The position numbers were made by a program, and so were the translations under genes. From Helicobacteraceae bacterium (GTDB taxonomy: Bacteria > Campylobacterota > Campylobacteria > Campylobacterales > Helicobacteraceae): a stretch of 60,894 nucleotides of DNA. The notes under the pieces are model-generated. The model worked only from the letters and a program-made list of their open reading frames with translations. It was not told the DNA's origin and made no database searches. Location: NCBI GenBank assembly GCA_900766555.1, contig CAAFVR010000037.1:1-60894 (forward strand). The letters run 5' to 3'. Every line of letters begins with the position of its first letter. Positions within the stretch are counted from its first letter, which is position 1. This document shows, one piece after another, positions 1-8,752 of the stretch.

Positions 1-97
1 CATTAAAATCACGTAATTTTAAAAGCCCCAATTCCTCCAATTTCTTTTTAACAAAATCATCTACATCACTTTCTAATTTATACATCATGGTATTCAT
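1..97 (-). CDS. Truncated 5' end of an unidentified gene (possible restriction/methylase subunit)
   Basis: An open frame runs leftward from an ATG at 95-97 off the window edge. A GGAGA Shine-Dalgarno sequence lies about five bases upstream of that ATG. The visible 32 residues begin MNTMMYKLESDVDDFVKKK and are charged and helical. They contain no catalytic motif. From memory they resemble the start of N-6 adenine methylase or restriction proteins of Campylobacter and Helicobacter, but this rests on general impression only. The gene starts just downstream of the flippase stop on the same strand. Confidence 0.5.
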   Translation of the reverse strand, partial: MNTMMYKLESDVDDFVKKKLEELGLLKLRDFN

Positions 98-125
98 GGA
101 TTCTCCGATGGATGGGGGTTTTGAC

Positions 126-2084
126 CTAGCAGGCCATATCTTGGGCTTCTTTTTTATTAACTTCGATTCTGCGATCGCAGCGTTCAACTGTGCTTAGGCG
201 ATGCGCTATCACTAATAATGTGCGATCTTTTGCGATCTGATATATCTCATCCATTATTGCCGCTTCAGTTTGATTATCCAGCGCGCTTGTGGCTTCATCA
301 AGCACTAAAATATCTGGATCGTGATATAGCGCTCTAGCTATGCCGATGCGCTGCTTTTGACCGCCGCTTAGTTGGCTGCCGCCATCTCCCACTTTGGTAT
401 CAAAACCCTCATTTTCTGCCAAAAAGTCATATATTTTTGCCATTTTGGTAACTTTTGTTAGGCGATCTTCGCAGATCTCCCCGCCAAATGCGATATTTTC
501 AGCCACCGTGCCGTCAAAAAGATATATGCTTTGTGGGATATAGCCTATGCGTTTGCGCCAACTCCTAATATTTGTACTATCGAGCTTTTTGCCATCTACA
601 TATATCGCGCCTTCTTTGGGCTTCAAAATACCAATTATCAGATCTACCAATGTACTTTTGCCCGCGCCAGATCTGCCTACAAAGGCCACTTTCTCGCCCT
701 TTTTGATTTTTAGGCTGTAATTTGTGAAAACATTTTTCTTCTCTGGATAATTGAAGCTCATATTTTTGACTTCGATACTTTTATTGAACTCGATTTTGTC
801 GTTGCCCTCATCTACTATTTCATCACTTTTAAGCGCGTCATAGACTATCACAACGGATCTACCCATAAAAACCATCGTATTGTAATTATCTAGCACGCGC
901 GAAATACTCGGCAAGATCCGATATAGCGCTAGCGTATACATCGAAATTATCGGCAAAACCGCGCCTGCATTGCCATAGCTCCAAAGCACATAACCCACCG
1001 CGGCAACGAGGATCGAAAAGCCCACAGTTTCCAAAATATTGCGCGGAAGCGAGCTAAAAATCGAGTACATTATCCCAGCCTTTGCTCTGCGTTTTGAGGC
1101 CCTAGCAAAAACCTCAAAGCTCTCTTCTTCGTTTGCGCGGAGTTTTACGATCTTGAAATTGCCCAATGTTTGGGACAATATTTTGAAAAATGAGCCCTCC
1201 GCTTTTGCGCGTTCTTCGCCCTGTTTACTAACCGCAGATCCGATGCCTTTAATTATTAAAAGCACGTTTACAAATAAAATCGCAGTCAAAACTAGCGTCA
1301 TTTTCCAACTTATGAAAATCAGCATGATATAAAGCAGCACAAACACGCTAACTTCCGCAAAAATGCTCAAAAAGCTTGATAGAAAACTCGCGGTATTGCT
1401 AGATTCTGAGACAATCTCTTTTCTAATCAGATCTAGATTGCGCTTTGAGAAATTCTCATAATCTAGCTTTATTGTTTTGCAAAAAATTTGATAGCTGAAA
1501 TAATGATATTTGCGCGAGACAAAGCGATTTAGCATATAGCTGTAAGCCACACTATAAAATGCCCGAAAAAGATAAAAGCCCACCAAAAGGCCCGCAAATA
1601 AAATCATGAAATGCACAGTGGAGCTCATCCCCGTGAATTCATATATATTTGTCACAATTTTATGCTTGAAGATTAGATCTGGATTGGTAGCTAGCGTAAT
1701 AAAAGGCATTATCACGCTAACGCCGAAAGTCTCAATGAAAGTTAGTAAAAATGTCCCCATCAATAGCCCAAAAAGCATGAACTTATCTTTCATCGAGATT
1801 AGCTGCAATATATAGCTCACATTTTGAAAAAAAGTGCTTTTGCGTATCTCTGGGATTTCCTCCTTTTTTTCCTTAGATAACATCACTTTTTTGGGCTTTT
1901 CTTTTGTCTCTTCTTTTTTTGCTTCCCTTTTTTCTACTGCAACTGTCTTAATTCCTTTATTTGACGCAGCTGCCGCAACTTTTGGCGTGGCTTCTTCTTT
2001 TATTTTTGTCTTTGTTTTTGTTACTTTTGTTACCTTAGTGGAGCTTGTGGCATTTTTAGTTGGCATTGGCTTTATACCATTCAT
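126..2084 (-). CDS. ABC exporter, PglK-like lipid-linked glycan flippase with a low-complexity N-terminal extension
   Basis: This half-size ABC exporter fuses a six-helix membrane domain to an ATPase. The membrane part starts near residue 100 with the segment FIETFGVSVIMPFITLA, very close to Campylobacter PglK, the flippase that moves lipid-linked oligosaccharide into the periplasm. The ATPase has Walker A GRSGAGKST, signature LSGGQ near residue 572, Walker B ILVLDEATSAL and an H-loop in IAHRLST. It is 652 residues; PglK is about 564. The difference is about 90 N-terminal residues rich in Lys, Thr, Ala and Glu, probably disordered and cytoplasmic. A second possible start (Met7, 2066) does not change this. 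The gene overlaps the end of the GDP-fucose synthase gene by 29 bases, suggesting a shared role in surface glycan assembly. MsbA-type lipid export is the alternative. Confidence 0.8.
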   Translation of the reverse strand: MNGIKPMPTKNATSSTKVTKVTKTKTKIKEEATPKVAAAASNKGIKTVAVEKREAKKEETKEKPKKVMLSKEKKEEIPEIRKSTFFQNVSYILQLISMKDKFMLFGLLMGTFLLTFIETFGVSVIMPFITLATNPDLIFKHKIVTNIYEFTGMSSTVHFMILFAGLLVGFYLFRAFYSVAYSYMLNRFVSRKYHYFSYQIFCKTIKLDYENFSKRNLDLIRKEIVSESSNTASFLSSFLSIFAEVSVFVLLYIMLIFISWKMTLVLTAILFVNVLLIIKGIGSAVSKQGEERAKAEGSFFKILSQTLGNFKIVKLRANEEESFEVFARASKRRAKAGIMYSIFSSLPRNILETVGFSILVAAVGYVLWSYGNAGAVLPIISMYTLALYRILPSISRVLDNYNTMVFMGRSVVIVYDALKSDEIVDEGNDKIEFNKSIEVKNMSFNYPEKKNVFTNYSLKIKKGEKVAFVGRSGAGKSTLVDLIIGILKPKEGAIYVDGKKLDSTNIRSWRKRIGYIPQSIYLFDGTVAENIAFGGEICEDRLTKVTKMAKIYDFLAENEGFDTKVGDGGSQLSGGQKQRIGIARALYHDPDILVLDEATSALDNQTEAAIMDEIYQIAKDRTLLVIAHRLSTVERCDRRIEVNKKEAQDMAC

Positions 2085-3024
2085 ATGTTTGAGTTATGCC
2101 ATCTTTTAGACTTATTTTTGGAGTAAAGCCTAGATCTTTTATTTTTTTTGAGCTAAGCAATTTTCTTGGCGTGCCATCTGGCTTTGAGCTATCAAATAAA
2201 ATTTCGCCGCTAAAGCCCACGATTTGTGCCACCAAATGCGCTAGCTCTTTGATGCTTATGTCAGATCCGCTCCCGATATTTAAATGCGTATTTCTAAATT
2301 CGCCATTTGTTATATCTTTTGTCAGATCTTTAAAATCCACTTTTTGCATTATGAAAATGCTTGCGCGCGCCATATCGCTAGCGTGCAAAAATTCGCGTTT
2401 TGCCGCCCCTGTACCCCATAATGTCACAGATTTATGCCCATTAATTTTGGCCTCATGAAAGCGCCGTATTAGCGCTGGCAAAACATGACTATTTTGCAAA
2501 TCGAAATTATCATTTTGGCCATATAAATTTGTGGGCATAACGGAGATGAAATTTGTGCCATATTGGATATTGTAACTTTCGCACATTTTAATGCCGGCAA
2601 TTTTAGCGATCGCATAAGGCTCATTTGTCCACTCAAGCTCGCTTGTTAACAGTGAGCTTTCTTCTATCGGATTTGGCGCGAACTTTGGATAAATGCAGCT
2701 AGATCCGAGAAATAAAAGCTTTTTAACACCGTATTTATAGCTTAGATGTATCACATTATTTTGTATGCATAAATTTTGATAGATAAAATCCGCACGATAA
2801 GCATTATTGGCATAAATTCCGCCAACTTTGGCCGCAGCCAAAAATACAAAATCGATATTTTCCTTAGCAAAAAAGTCCTCGCAAGCTGCAAAATCAATCA
2901 GATCTAGCTCGCTATGTGTCTTTAACACTAAATTAGTATAGCCCGCATTTTTAAGCTCATTTACTAACGCGCTTCCTACAAGCCCCCTGTGGCCGGCTAC
3001 AAAGATTTTGGCGCTTTTATCCAT
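2056..3024 (-). CDS. fcl: GDP-L-fucose synthase (epimerase/reductase, SDR family)
   Basis: The product is an extended short-chain dehydrogenase that converts GDP-4-keto-6-deoxymannose, or a related GDP-deoxyheptose, to the L-sugar using NADPH. The N-terminal Rossmann motif is GHRGLVGSAL. Ser108 or Ser109, Tyr137 and Lys141 (YAIAK) form the catalytic set. At 323 residues it matches the family. I chose the ATG at 3024 because it has AAGG upstream and overlaps the preceding gene's stop by eight bases; an in-frame codon nine residues upstream is less likely. The partner GDP-mannose dehydratase is not in the window. Its position beside a flippase suggests capsule, LOS or protein-glycan synthesis. 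Confidence 0.88.
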   Translation of the reverse strand: MDKSAKIFVAGHRGLVGSALVNELKNAGYTNLVLKTHSELDLIDFAACEDFFAKENIDFVFLAAAKVGGIYANNAYRADFIYQNLCIQNNVIHLSYKYGVKKLLFLGSSCIYPKFAPNPIEESSLLTSELEWTNEPYAIAKIAGIKMCESYNIQYGTNFISVMPTNLYGQNDNFDLQNSHVLPALIRRFHEAKINGHKSVTLWGTGAAKREFLHASDMARASIFIMQKVDFKDLTKDITNGEFRNTHLNIGSGSDISIKELAHLVAQIVGFSGEILFDSSKPDGTPRKLLSSKKIKDLGFTPKISLKDGITQTYEWYKANAN

Positions 3025-4357
3025 CTGTTGCCTTTTTGCTAATTTTAACACTTGGTTTTAACAACTTGATAACAAGATACAAACAATCCATAAAATGCGC
3101 TATTTCATCAATATCTTGCACATAACTCAAACTCACACGCAAAAAGCCGCGATCAAAGAAATTTCCATCATGAATTTTTATCAACGCTTGGCCATATTTT
3201 ATAGCGCAAGAAAAGCCAGCCCTTGTTTGCACGCCATAATATTGGCTTAAAAAATGCGCTATTTTAAAAGGCGATATCCCAGCGATATTAAAAGATATCA
3301 CAGAATTATTCAACTCATTTTGGCCATTTTGCATTTTTGGCGCATAAATTGCTATCAAATCTCCAAGCTCTTTTAATCTTTTTAACAAATAGTTATAAAG
3401 CATTTTTTTGCGCGAGGAAATAAGCGCTAGTCCAATTTCGCTTTGCATCCTAAAACAGAGCGCAGTTTTTAGCATCGGCAAAATTAGCGGCGTGCCAGCC
3501 TCATAAGCCCTGCTTAGATCCGATGTAGGCGCGATAACTTCATCAAAACTGATATTCCCTCCGCCGATAAATACAGGCGCGCTCTCCTCTAATAGCTCTT
3601 TTTTGATGCATAGCGCGCTACTTGCGCCTGCGCCACCTAGCATTTTGTGCCCCGCTATAAAAATAGCATCGCAATCTATAGATTCTAGCGCGCAAAAATG
3701 CTCCAATCCGCTTGCGATATCAAGCGCCACGATGCCCTTTGCTTCGCGAATTAGCGCAATTATTTCTTTATAAGGTGCAATTTCGCCAGTCACATTTGAG
3801 GCAAAATTCAATATCAAAATTACTTTTTGCCCCCTATTTTGCGCTAAGTGCTGTTTTAAAGCTTCCAAATCAAAGCTCAGATCTGATAAAAGCGGGATTT
3901 CAAAACTTTGACAAAGGCAAGTATTTAAACTCAAATTAAGAGAGCTTGAGTGATGTGCTTTTGCATCATAAATAACTAGCGGCAAATCATCATTAATTTT
4001 TATATATTTCAGCGCATTTGGGCTTATGTAAATGCCTAAAATCTCGTGAAATAGCTTTATCGCAGCCGTGGCGCTTGGAGTTTGGATAATCTCAAAATCA
4101 GGGCTTAATTTTAAATTAATCTTAATAATTTCTCTAGCTTCATTAAAAAGAGCTGTCGTAATATTTGAATGCCTTGAGCTTTTAGAATGCGTATTTGCAT
4201 ATGTTTTTAGCGCCTCAATCATGCGCGCTTCTATAAAAGATAGGCCAAGCGAGGTGGCATTCCAATCAAAATAATGCGCGCCCTTTTTTAATATTAGCGC
4301 CTCTTTTAATAAATCAATATCTAATTTATGCAGCAGCGGACGGTAAAAATCGCTCAA
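3017..4357 (-). CDS. Class V aminotransferase (cysteine desulfurase/selenocysteine lyase-like)
   Basis: This fold-type I PLP enzyme is of the NifS/CsdA kind. Lys238 in the motif IFIAGHKMLGG should form the Schiff base. Asp213 in ALDIASG should contact the pyridine nitrogen, and His135/His136 fall at the ring-stacking position. The N-terminal segment FDWNATSLG corresponds to the YLDNAA/T motif of this family. At 446 residues it is a little long. The likely reaction is C-S or C-Se bond cleavage of cysteine or selenocysteine, but substrate cannot be read from sequence. It overlaps the HIT gene by four bases (ATGA) and fcl by eight. A dedicated Isc/Nif partner is not adjacent, so a housekeeping Fe-S role is not supported by context. 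Confidence 0.75.
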   Translation of the reverse strand: MSDFYRPLLHKLDIDLLKEALILKKGAHYFDWNATSLGLSFIEARMIEALKTYANTHSKSSRHSNITTALFNEAREIIKINLKLSPDFEIIQTPSATAAIKLFHEILGIYISPNALKYIKINDDLPLVIYDAKAHHSSSLNLSLNTCLCQSFEIPLLSDLSFDLEALKQHLAQNRGQKVILILNFASNVTGEIAPYKEIIALIREAKGIVALDIASGLEHFCALESIDCDAIFIAGHKMLGGAGASSALCIKKELLEESAPVFIGGGNISFDEVIAPTSDLSRAYEAGTPLILPMLKTALCFRMQSEIGLALISSRKKMLYNYLLKRLKELGDLIAIYAPKMQNGQNELNNSVISFNIAGISPFKIAHFLSQYYGVQTRAGFSCAIKYGQALIKIHDGNFFDRGFLRVSLSYVQDIDEIAHFMDCLYLVIKLLKPSVKISKKATDG

Positions 4358-4683
4358 TTAAATCTGCTCTTAATGCGCTCTCCGCCTAGTATGTGAAAAT
4401 GCAAATGCGGGACTTCTTGCCCGCCATCTATGCCTGTATTTGTAAGTAATTTATAGCCGCTTTCTTTGATGCCTAAAATTTCTACAACTTGATGCACAAA
4501 ACTTGGTAAATGCGCCAAAAGCTCGCCATCGCAAGCATTAAAATCACGCAAGCTTCTTTTTGAGATCACAAGCACATGCACTTTGGCCTGAGGCGCTATG
4601 TCATGAAAACATAAAAAATGCTCATTTTCTAGCACTTTTTTGCAAGGAATTTGGCCTGCTAAAATCTTTTTAAATACATTCAT
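4354..4683 (-). CDS. HIT-family nucleotide hydrolase/transferase
   Basis: A compact 109-residue histidine-triad protein. The triad is His93, His95 and His97 in HLHFHILGG, which binds the alpha-phosphate of nucleoside phosphoramidates or dinucleotides. The N-terminal FKKILAGQIPCKKVLE segment is typical of the HINT branch. The start at 4683 has an AAGGAT ribosome site. It is followed by the class V aminotransferase with an ATGA overlap and preceded by bioB with a 16-base gap, so the three are probably cotranscribed. In Campylobacter a HIT gene lies near pheS and rpsA, as here. Physiological substrate unknown. Confidence 0.85.
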   Translation of the reverse strand: MNVFKKILAGQIPCKKVLENEHFLCFHDIAPQAKVHVLVISKRSLRDFNACDGELLAHLPSFVHQVVEILGIKESGYKLLTNTGIDGGQEVPHLHFHILGGERIKSRFN

Positions 4684-4699
4684 ATTGATCCTTTGATTC

Positions 4700-5626
4700 T
4701 TAGTCGCAATTTTCTGAGATATTTAATCTATATTGGCTGGCTGTTTTTGCAATTGTTACGCCATAGCTCATAATTCTATCTAGATCCGATCTAGGATTAA
4801 ATCCAGGCGTCGTTAAATAATCTCCAAGCACGATTGCGTCGATCCCACAGTCAAATAATAGCCCCTCATCTCCGCCAAAAATGGCCTCTCGCCCGCCAAC
4901 AATCATTAGCTTTGAATGGCTCAAAAAATCGCGAGCCAAAAGCACGCATTCGATGGCCTCTTGCTTGCTTAGCCTTTTTTCATGGATTGGAAGCGCGATA
5001 TTATTTATAAAAAAATTAATTGGCACAGATTTTGGCTTAAGCTTTGCTAGATCCGATAGAAATTCCAAACGTTGCTCATAACTCTCTCCTAGGCCGAAAA
5101 TCCCGCCGCTACAAAGCGAGAGCCCAACTTCATTTACATTTTGGCAGGTTTCAAAACGCTCCTCCCAAGAATGCGTGCTACAAATATTTGGGAAAAAGCT
5201 TTTTGCGCTCTCTAGATTATGATTATAACTATCGATGCCAGAGGCCTTAAGATAGGCTAGCGCATCCTTTTTAGCGCAACCGCAGCAGGCTATTAAATGC
5301 ATATTTGGATGCTCTTTTTTAAGCTCAAAAGCGGCTTTGGCTATGAATTCGCATTTTTGCGAATCTAGCTGATCTGGTATATTTGATGCTTCATTTGATT
5401 TTGTAGATCTTGGTGCGCTAATCCCGCGACCTGATGTGACCAAACAAAAGCCTAGCACGCCAAAACCTCGCAAAATGCGCGCTTCTTCTAAAATGCGCGA
5501 AAGTGGCTTGAAATTATATGTCGCAACCTTGGCTTTGTAATGGATACTTTGTGTGCAATAACTGCAATCTTCAGGGCAATTTCCGCTGCTAACATTTGAT
5601 ATCGAACATAAAAATATTTCACGCAT
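4700..5626 (-). CDS. bioB: Biotin synthase
   Basis: A radical SAM enzyme that inserts sulfur into dethiobiotin. The [4Fe-4S] cluster motif is Cys17-x3-Cys21-x2-Cys24 (CPEDCSYC). Later segments such as YNHNLESAKSFFP and VPINFFI match BioB. At 308 residues it is short compared with the roughly 345 of E. coli, but short forms are usual in Campylobacter. The ATG at 5626 lies eight bases inside the preceding gene; a TTG one codon earlier is possible. The segment NPRSDLDRIM is encoded across one of the 11-mer motif copies described in the findings. No other bio genes are in the window. Confidence 0.9.
   Translation of the reverse strand: MREIFLCSISNVSSGNCPEDCSYCTQSIHYKAKVATYNFKPLSRILEEARILRGFGVLGFCLVTSGRGISAPRSTKSNEASNIPDQLDSQKCEFIAKAAFELKKEHPNMHLIACCGCAKKDALAYLKASGIDSYNHNLESAKSFFPNICSTHSWEERFETCQNVNEVGLSLCSGGIFGLGESYEQRLEFLSDLAKLKPKSVPINFFINNIALPIHEKRLSKQEAIECVLLARDFLSHSKLMIVGGREAIFGGDEGLLFDCGIDAIVLGDYLTTPGFNPRSDLDRIMSYGVTIAKTASQYRLNISENCD
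4782..4792. repeat. 11-mer AGATCCGATCT, representative of 13 copies
   Basis: Thirteen exact copies of this sequence or its complement AGATCGGATCT begin at 4782, 9709, 12983, 17143, 24565, 26155, 28188, 29076, 38907, 39595, 43697, 45988 and 54317. All lie inside genes, in different frames. Chance expectation at about 39% GC is roughly 0.03. See findings. Confidence 0.9.
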
Positions 5627-6077
5627 CAATTTTTATCTCATAATAATTTAGCAGGGCCTTTATGTGAGAGAGCTTATTTTCTGGGTAAATTATCAGATCT
5701 AGGCTTTGATTTTTAAGATCATTGCCAGATTGATGATAAGCATAATTTACCTCTTCATCTTTGAAGACTTCGCGCAGGCAAAAAAGCATTTCTTCATCTA
5801 TATTTTTTATAACAATCTGATTTTTTGCTCTCTGTTCGTCGCTTTGAAATTCGACTTTAAAGCTCTTTTCTGATACGGGAAGTGAGATATCTTTATTTTT
5901 AAAAATAAAAGGTAGTTTTTGTTCTTTATTTTGTGCGCGAAATGTCGGTGAATCTTTAGTTTTTACAACTTCGCTAGGAGTAAAAATAACTTTGTAATAA
6001 TAAAACAGCCCGCCCCCAAGAGCTATTAAAATTACAAGCGCAATTGCGCCAACAACCCTCCAAAATAACGATGACAT
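5619..6077 (-). CDS. Small signal-anchored protein of unknown function
   Basis: I do not recognise a family with certainty. The 152-residue product has one hydrophobic segment at about residues 7-29 (VVGAIALVILIALGGGLFYYY) after a short positive N-terminus, then a charged, probably periplasmic, domain of about 120 residues ending without further membrane segments. A single Cys occurs in LFCLREVF. Its ATG overlaps the rpsA stop (TGATG) and its end overlaps bioB by eight bases, so it is translationally coupled to rpsA. A putative periplasmic protein occupies the same place after rpsA in C. jejuni as I recall it, so the linkage is probably conserved. Confidence 0.65.
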   Translation of the reverse strand: MSSLFWRVVGAIALVILIALGGGLFYYYKVIFTPSEVVKTKDSPTFRAQNKEQKLPFIFKNKDISLPVSEKSFKVEFQSDEQRAKNQIVIKNIDEEMLFCLREVFKDEEVNYAYHQSGNDLKNQSLDLIIYPENKLSHIKALLNYYEIKIDA

Positions 6078-7750
6078 CAGTTAAGCTTTAGCTGTCCTTT
6101 TAATTTATCGCCTAGCGTCATTTCAGAATTTGCATTAAAGTTTTTTAACTCTTCTTTTTCTTTGATTCTAGCTACTCTGCGCATGGAGGCTCGCACTTTA
6201 TTTTGTTTCGCATCAATTTGCACAATCGAAGCCGTTAGATCCTCTCCCTTTTTTATCTCATCTTTTTTGATGCCGCCTATATCTTCATTGCGTATTAGCG
6301 CATGTATGCCATCGATGTCGATAAAAACGCCAAAATCTTTAACATCAATTACTTTGCCTTGAACTATGTCATCAATCTTGTGTTTTTTGGCAAATTCTTG
6401 CACCGGAGAATCTTGCAATTCGCGCAAACTTAGAGAAATTCGCTCATTTTTATGATCAATTTTAATTAGCTTAACTTTTAAGCTATCGCCAACTTTTAGG
6501 AAATCTTTGCATCTTTTGCCCTTATCCCAGCTCGCATCTTCATTATGCAAGAGACCATCAATTTCTTTTAGATTCAAAAATGCGCCAAAATCTGTGATTG
6601 TTTGCACTTTACCATCTAGTATATCGCCCTCTTTATGAGTGGTCACAAAACGCGAAAATGGCTTATCTTGGAGCTTTTTTAAACTCACTCTAAGGCGCCT
6701 TTGATCTTGATTAATCTCGATAATTTCAACTTCTAATTCATCGCCTAATTTTACTTTTTCGCTCGGATGCTTAAAGCCCTTATCCCATGAAATTTCAGAA
6801 ATATGCAAAAAGCCCTCAAGATCATTTCCAACATCCACAAAAACGCCGTAATCTTCGATATTGCTAACCGTAGCTTTTATCGTATAGCCAACTTCTAGCG
6901 TATTTTTAATATCTTTCCATGGATCTTCATAAAGGGCCTTGATAGAAAAAGATAGGCGCTTTTTCTCAGCATCAAATTTGATTGCTTTTACAAATACTTC
7001 ATCGCCTTCTTGATAAAATTTGCTAGGTTTTACAGGCCCTTTATGCGTAATTTCAGTGAAATGCACAAGCCCCTCAACTCCATCTACGCTAACAAAAAGT
7101 CCGAAATTTTCAACATGCTTTACCACACCACGCAACGGATCTGGCGAGCTCAAAAAGCGCTCAGCTGACGCTAGCTGCAGCTCATTTGCAACATCAAAAT
7201 ATTTTTTGCGCGAAGCTATGATGCGGCCGCTATCTTCGTTAACTTTGATTATGCAAGCTTTTATCTTTTTGCCCACATCTTCCTTGGATGAAGCTTGCGA
7301 TCTTGGTATGAAATATTCAAAACCATTGTCATCTACAAAAATGCCACTTTTGACCTTTTTGCTTATCACGCCCTCAACTACTGCATTTTTGTAATTTTCT
7401 CCGAGCTCTGCTATTTTTTCCTTATTTTTTTGCAGGCTTATCGCCTTTTTATAAGATACATCAAAGCGCTCGCCTCGCCTTGTCACAAATACAACAATTT
7501 TATCGCCAATATTAAAAAATAGATCTCCATTTTCATTTGAAATTTCAGAGATATGTAGCCTGCCCTCGCTTTTTTGTCCGATATCTACAAGCACGGTTTC
7601 ATCTGTGATTTTGACTATCTGAGCTTCTTGCAACCCTCCATCTAGCGCGCTATCATCCTCTTTATTCATAGCATTAAATAGCGTGGCAAAATCTTCGCTC
7701 CCTTCATCGATGCCATCTATTTGCTCTAAATTATCCAAATCTACTCTCAT
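6077..7750 (-). CDS. rpsA: 30S ribosomal protein S1
   Basis: The product is built from about six S1 RNA-binding repeats of about 75 residues each. Each carries the G-x-V-x-x-I/V-x-x-[FY]-G-x-F/V-V pattern, for example VEGLVHFTEI, LEGFLHISEIS, IDGLLHNEDAS and IHALIRNEDI. S1 unfolds mRNA and delivers it to the 30S subunit. The 557-residue length equals the typical epsilonproteobacterial protein. The start at 7750 has AAGGGC upstream. It begins the series running to the small anchored protein and bioB; ispH lies upstream on the same strand after a gap of 177 bases that probably holds its promoter. Only one copy of the GATC motif falls here (7138), consistent with strong protein constraint. Confidence 0.95.
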   Translation of the reverse strand: MRVDLDNLEQIDGIDEGSEDFATLFNAMNKEDDSALDGGLQEAQIVKITDETVLVDIGQKSEGRLHISEISNENGDLFFNIGDKIVVFVTRRGERFDVSYKKAISLQKNKEKIAELGENYKNAVVEGVISKKVKSGIFVDDNGFEYFIPRSQASSKEDVGKKIKACIIKVNEDSGRIIASRKKYFDVANELQLASAERFLSSPDPLRGVVKHVENFGLFVSVDGVEGLVHFTEITHKGPVKPSKFYQEGDEVFVKAIKFDAEKKRLSFSIKALYEDPWKDIKNTLEVGYTIKATVSNIEDYGVFVDVGNDLEGFLHISEISWDKGFKHPSEKVKLGDELEVEIIEINQDQRRLRVSLKKLQDKPFSRFVTTHKEGDILDGKVQTITDFGAFLNLKEIDGLLHNEDASWDKGKRCKDFLKVGDSLKVKLIKIDHKNERISLSLRELQDSPVQEFAKKHKIDDIVQGKVIDVKDFGVFIDIDGIHALIRNEDIGGIKKDEIKKGEDLTASIVQIDAKQNKVRASMRRVARIKEKEELKNFNANSEMTLGDKLKGQLKLN

Positions 7751-7927
7751 TGAAGCCCTTAAAATGTTGAAATTTGTGTAATTTTAGCCATATTTTGAGA
7801 TTTTGGGCCGATTTAGCGCTTTTGGGAGATTCTGAACGCAAAAATATGCATTCTTGTAACATTTTTACACAAAAGCTTATATTTTTATGCAAAAGTACAC
7901 TAAGTTTTAGTCATATTTACTGTGAAT

Positions 7928-8752
7928 TTAAATTTGCTCTATCTTTTTTTGCACATTTTGGATTATCCAATCTGGAGTGGACGCTCCAGCGGCTAGCCCA
8001 CAGAGCGTTTTGTCCAAAAACCACTTCGGATCTAGGTCTTTTTCATCCTCGACTAGGTAGCTATCTTGGCAATATTTTTTAGCAATATAGCCTAGCTGCT
8101 TTGTATTTGAGCTGCTTGAGCCACCTACAATTATCATGATATCAACCTCTTGAGCTAGCTCGCGCACAGCCTCTTGATTATCAAAAGTCGCATTGCATAT
8201 CGTGTTAAAAACGCGCACTTCATAGCATTTGAGCATCAAAAAATTGGCAATTTCTTGGAATTTTTCAACCTGTTTTGTAGTTTGAGATACAAGAGCCACT
8301 TTGCGCGGTATCTCAATCTCATATAATTCTGAAATCTCAGCAATCACAATCGGCTCGGTTGTGCTATAGCTCATAACGCCCTTGATTTCTGGATGTTCCC
8401 GATCGCCAAAAATCACGATCCCATAGCCTTCTTTACTCATATTTTCTACAATTTTTTGCGGCTTTATGACATATGGACAAGTCGCATCCGTGATATTTGC
8501 GCCCTTACTTTTTAATATCTCCAAATCGCCCTTTGTTATCCCATGAGTGCGCACGATTACATTTTGGTTAGATCTGACATTTACGCTTGAATTTTCCACA
8601 AATACGCCAAAATTATCTTCCAAGCGCTTGATTTCGCGCTCATTATGTATTAGCGGCCCAAATGTCACAGATTGCGGGATTTTCTCAGCGATTTTGATTG
8701 CGCGTTTTACGCCAAAACAAAAGCCATATTTTTTCGCCATTTTGATTTTCAT
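7928..8752 (-). CDS. ispH: 4-hydroxy-3-methylbut-2-enyl diphosphate reductase
   Basis: This is the last enzyme of the MEP isoprenoid pathway, making IPP and DMAPP from HMBPP. The three cluster cysteines are visible: Cys12 (YGFCFGVKRA), Cys92 (ATCPYV) and Cys185 (NTICNATFDNQ). The 274-residue length is normal. The ATG overlaps the aroA stop by four bases, so the two are translationally coupled. The order aroA-ispH-rpsA is conserved in Campylobacter. A farnesyl/geranyl synthase for the next step is encoded at 50848-51717. Confidence 0.95.
   Translation of the reverse strand: MKIKMAKKYGFCFGVKRAIKIAEKIPQSVTFGPLIHNEREIKRLEDNFGVFVENSSVNVRSNQNVIVRTHGITKGDLEILKSKGANITDATCPYVIKPQKIVENMSKEGYGIVIFGDREHPEIKGVMSYSTTEPIVIAEISELYEIEIPRKVALVSQTTKQVEKFQEIANFLMLKCYEVRVFNTICNATFDNQEAVRELAQEVDIMIIVGGSSSSNTKQLGYIAKKYCQDSYLVEDEKDLDPKWFLDKTLCGLAAGASTPDWIIQNVQKKIEQI

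Noticed and set aside
2138..2150. A T8 run in fcl as a possible phase-variable site
   Set aside because: Runs of eight A or T are common in this AT-rich DNA, and Lys-Lys-Ile codons explain it; weaker evidence than the G8 tract.
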